From: a virus
Length of the DNA stretch: 20,946 nt
Strand: one strand, 5' to 3'
IMG/VR virus record: IMGVR_UViG_3300034418_008334
Span: 1-20,946 of that record
A program made the translations under genes and the position numbers. Each line of letters begins with the position of its first letter. Position 1 is the stretch's first letter. The notes beneath the pieces were generated by a model. The model worked only from the letters and a program-made list of their open reading frames with translations, ran no database searches and was not told the origin of the DNA. Positions 20,445 through 20,946 of the stretch are shown here, in pieces.

Positions 20445-20493
20445 TTAAGTAAACTACTAGTAGTTATATGTACACTACTAGTATATTACTTAA
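20445..20493. repeat. 49-bp near-perfect dyad with two ACTACTAGTA cores
   Basis: Arms TTAAGTAA and TTACTTAA enclose two copies of ACTACTAGTA (20453-20462 and 20474-20483) with start points 21 bp apart, two helical turns. The first copy lies in a perfect 14-bp palindrome AACTACTAGTAGTT at 20452-20465. It sits just upstream of the promoter candidate and just after the stop of the 92-aa gene. A tandem operator for a dimeric repressor, or an RNA hairpin at the transcript end, are both possible. Confidence 0.6.
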
Positions 20494-20517
20494 CTATAAA
20501 AAGTAAACCAAAAAGAA

Positions 20518-20796
20518 TTAGGCGTACTTAATTTCTCTCATAAAATAACGCTTATCAATCCAAACTACATGAGTCCATGTTCTGCCGTTTAATTTCTTCA
20601 TAAGGATACAATTATCTGTCGGAACAGTTACACTAACTTCTTCACGATCTAGTCTTATCGTAAATCTAACATATTTACTGTCGTTAGAAACAGTCTTACA
20701 CTTCCTCACGATTCCTGTCGCAAATAATTCTTCTCTGTAAAAAGATGCTAATGTAACACCTAAATCTACTTCTTTATAATTCTTTAAATCTTTCAT
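20518..20796 (-). CDS. Hypothetical protein (92 aa)
   Basis: The frame begins at ATG 20796 (MKDLKNYKEVDLGVTLASFY); a TTG at 20814 would add six residues but lies in the upstream repeat. Later segments are EELFATGIVRKCKTVSNDSK, YVRFTIRLDREEVSVTVPTD, NCILMKKLNGRTWTHVVWID and KRYFMREI. Basic and beta-rich, without transmembrane or known motifs. It is separated from neighbours on both sides by non-coding control-like DNA, so it may be an independently controlled early gene. Function unknown. Confidence 0.75.
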   Translation of the reverse strand: MKDLKNYKEVDLGVTLASFYREELFATGIVRKCKTVSNDSKYVRFTIRLDREEVSVTVPTDNCILMKKLNGRTWTHVVWIDKRYFMREIKYA

Positions 20797-20812
20797 AGAA
20801 CTAAAATACAAC

Positions 20813-20866
20813 AAAGGGGTTTTGTTACCAAAAAAAATTTTTAGGATTCAAAAAGGGGTTTTGGTA
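20813..20866. repeat. Direct repeat pair AAAGGGGTTTTGKTA
   Basis: AAAGGGGTTTTGTTA at 20813-20827 recurs as AAAGGGGTTTTGGTA at 20852-20866, 14 of 15 bases equal, 39 bp apart, directly upstream of the 92-aa gene. In this AT-rich DNA the GGGG-containing copies stand out. Possible operator or promoter elements; one copy lies inside the end of the partial gene at the right edge. Confidence 0.45.
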
Positions 20867-20946
20867 GAAAAAATTGGGTGAGGGGTATAATACTCCTGAC
20901 GTTCCCAAAAAGACGCAGAATTAGGTATCCATTGATTATCAACGAC
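20848..20946 (-). CDS. C-terminal end of a gene running in from the right (partial)
   Basis: One frame is open from the right edge to TGA at 20848-20850. It reads VVDNQWIPNSASFWERQEYY then TPHPIFSTKTPF, aromatic- and Pro-rich. Only 32 residues are visible, so no family can be named. It follows the same strand as its neighbours and ends 52 bases before the 92-aa start, making it a credible gene end, although a chance open frame is possible. Confidence 0.45.
   Translation of the reverse strand, partial: VVDNQWIPNSASFWERQEYYTPHPIFSTKTPF

Noticed and set aside
1-20946. Enrichment of ACTAGT hexamers as a genome-wide signal
   Set aside because: I counted about six in the window, close to chance for 21 kb; only the paired 20-kb cores remain of interest.
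1-20946. tRNA genes, CRISPR array, integrase, IS elements or a defence system
   Set aside because: None recognised on either strand; no repeat-spacer pattern, no cloverleaf and no transposase or recombinase motif seen.

Overview
The window is a block of a tailed double-stranded DNA phage (or prophage) genome, very probably infecting a Bacteroidetes, most likely flavobacterial, host. The DNA is strongly AT-rich. Start codons follow A/T-rich stretches instead of clear Shine-Dalgarno motifs, and one upstream region fits the Bacteroidetes TTG / TAnnTTTG promoter type. Several proteins (baseplate-like proteins, tail chaperone, small prohead-region proteins) resemble families I associate with Bacteroidetes siphophages. 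The only genus- or lysogeny-level evidence would be genes outside the window: I see no integrase, repressor, tRNA, CRISPR or IS element.

All genes but one lie on the minus strand and read from high to low coordinates. From 20.95 kb down to 16.8 kb is a run of tightly packed small genes, mostly overlapping by 1 to 65 bases: a partial gene at the right edge, a 92-aa protein, a 49-bp dyad and a promoter-like site, a 149-aa coiled-coil protein, two single-TM proteins, an MptE/DUF115-like protein, a cysteine-rich zinc-ribbon-like protein and several unknowns. A 60-aa basic protein on the plus strand at 18.25 kb runs antisense into its neighbour.

From 16.8 kb down to the left edge is the morphogenesis module: large terminase; tail assembly chaperone with a T9 slippery run for -1 frameshifting; tail-terminator-like protein with a C-terminal FN3 domain; gp10-like protein; two large tail/baseplate proteins; TP901-type tape measure; prohead protease with a nested scaffold frame; small linker gene; major capsid protein with an inserted beta-rich domain; tail-tube-like protein flanked by two GC-rich hairpins; small gene; portal; and two further beta-rich virion proteins. 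Together these package DNA, build the head and build a long flexible-type tail.

The order is unusual: the tail module sits between terminase and the head genes, the large baseplate genes precede the tape measure, and the portal lies downstream of the capsid gene instead of beside the terminase. I found no convincing evidence of a novel defence or counter-defence system. The points most worth following are the permuted order, the frameshift, the nested scaffold, the antisense gene and the dyad-containing control region. Many small genes missing from a simple length-cutoff gene call were recovered by reading overlaps by eye.
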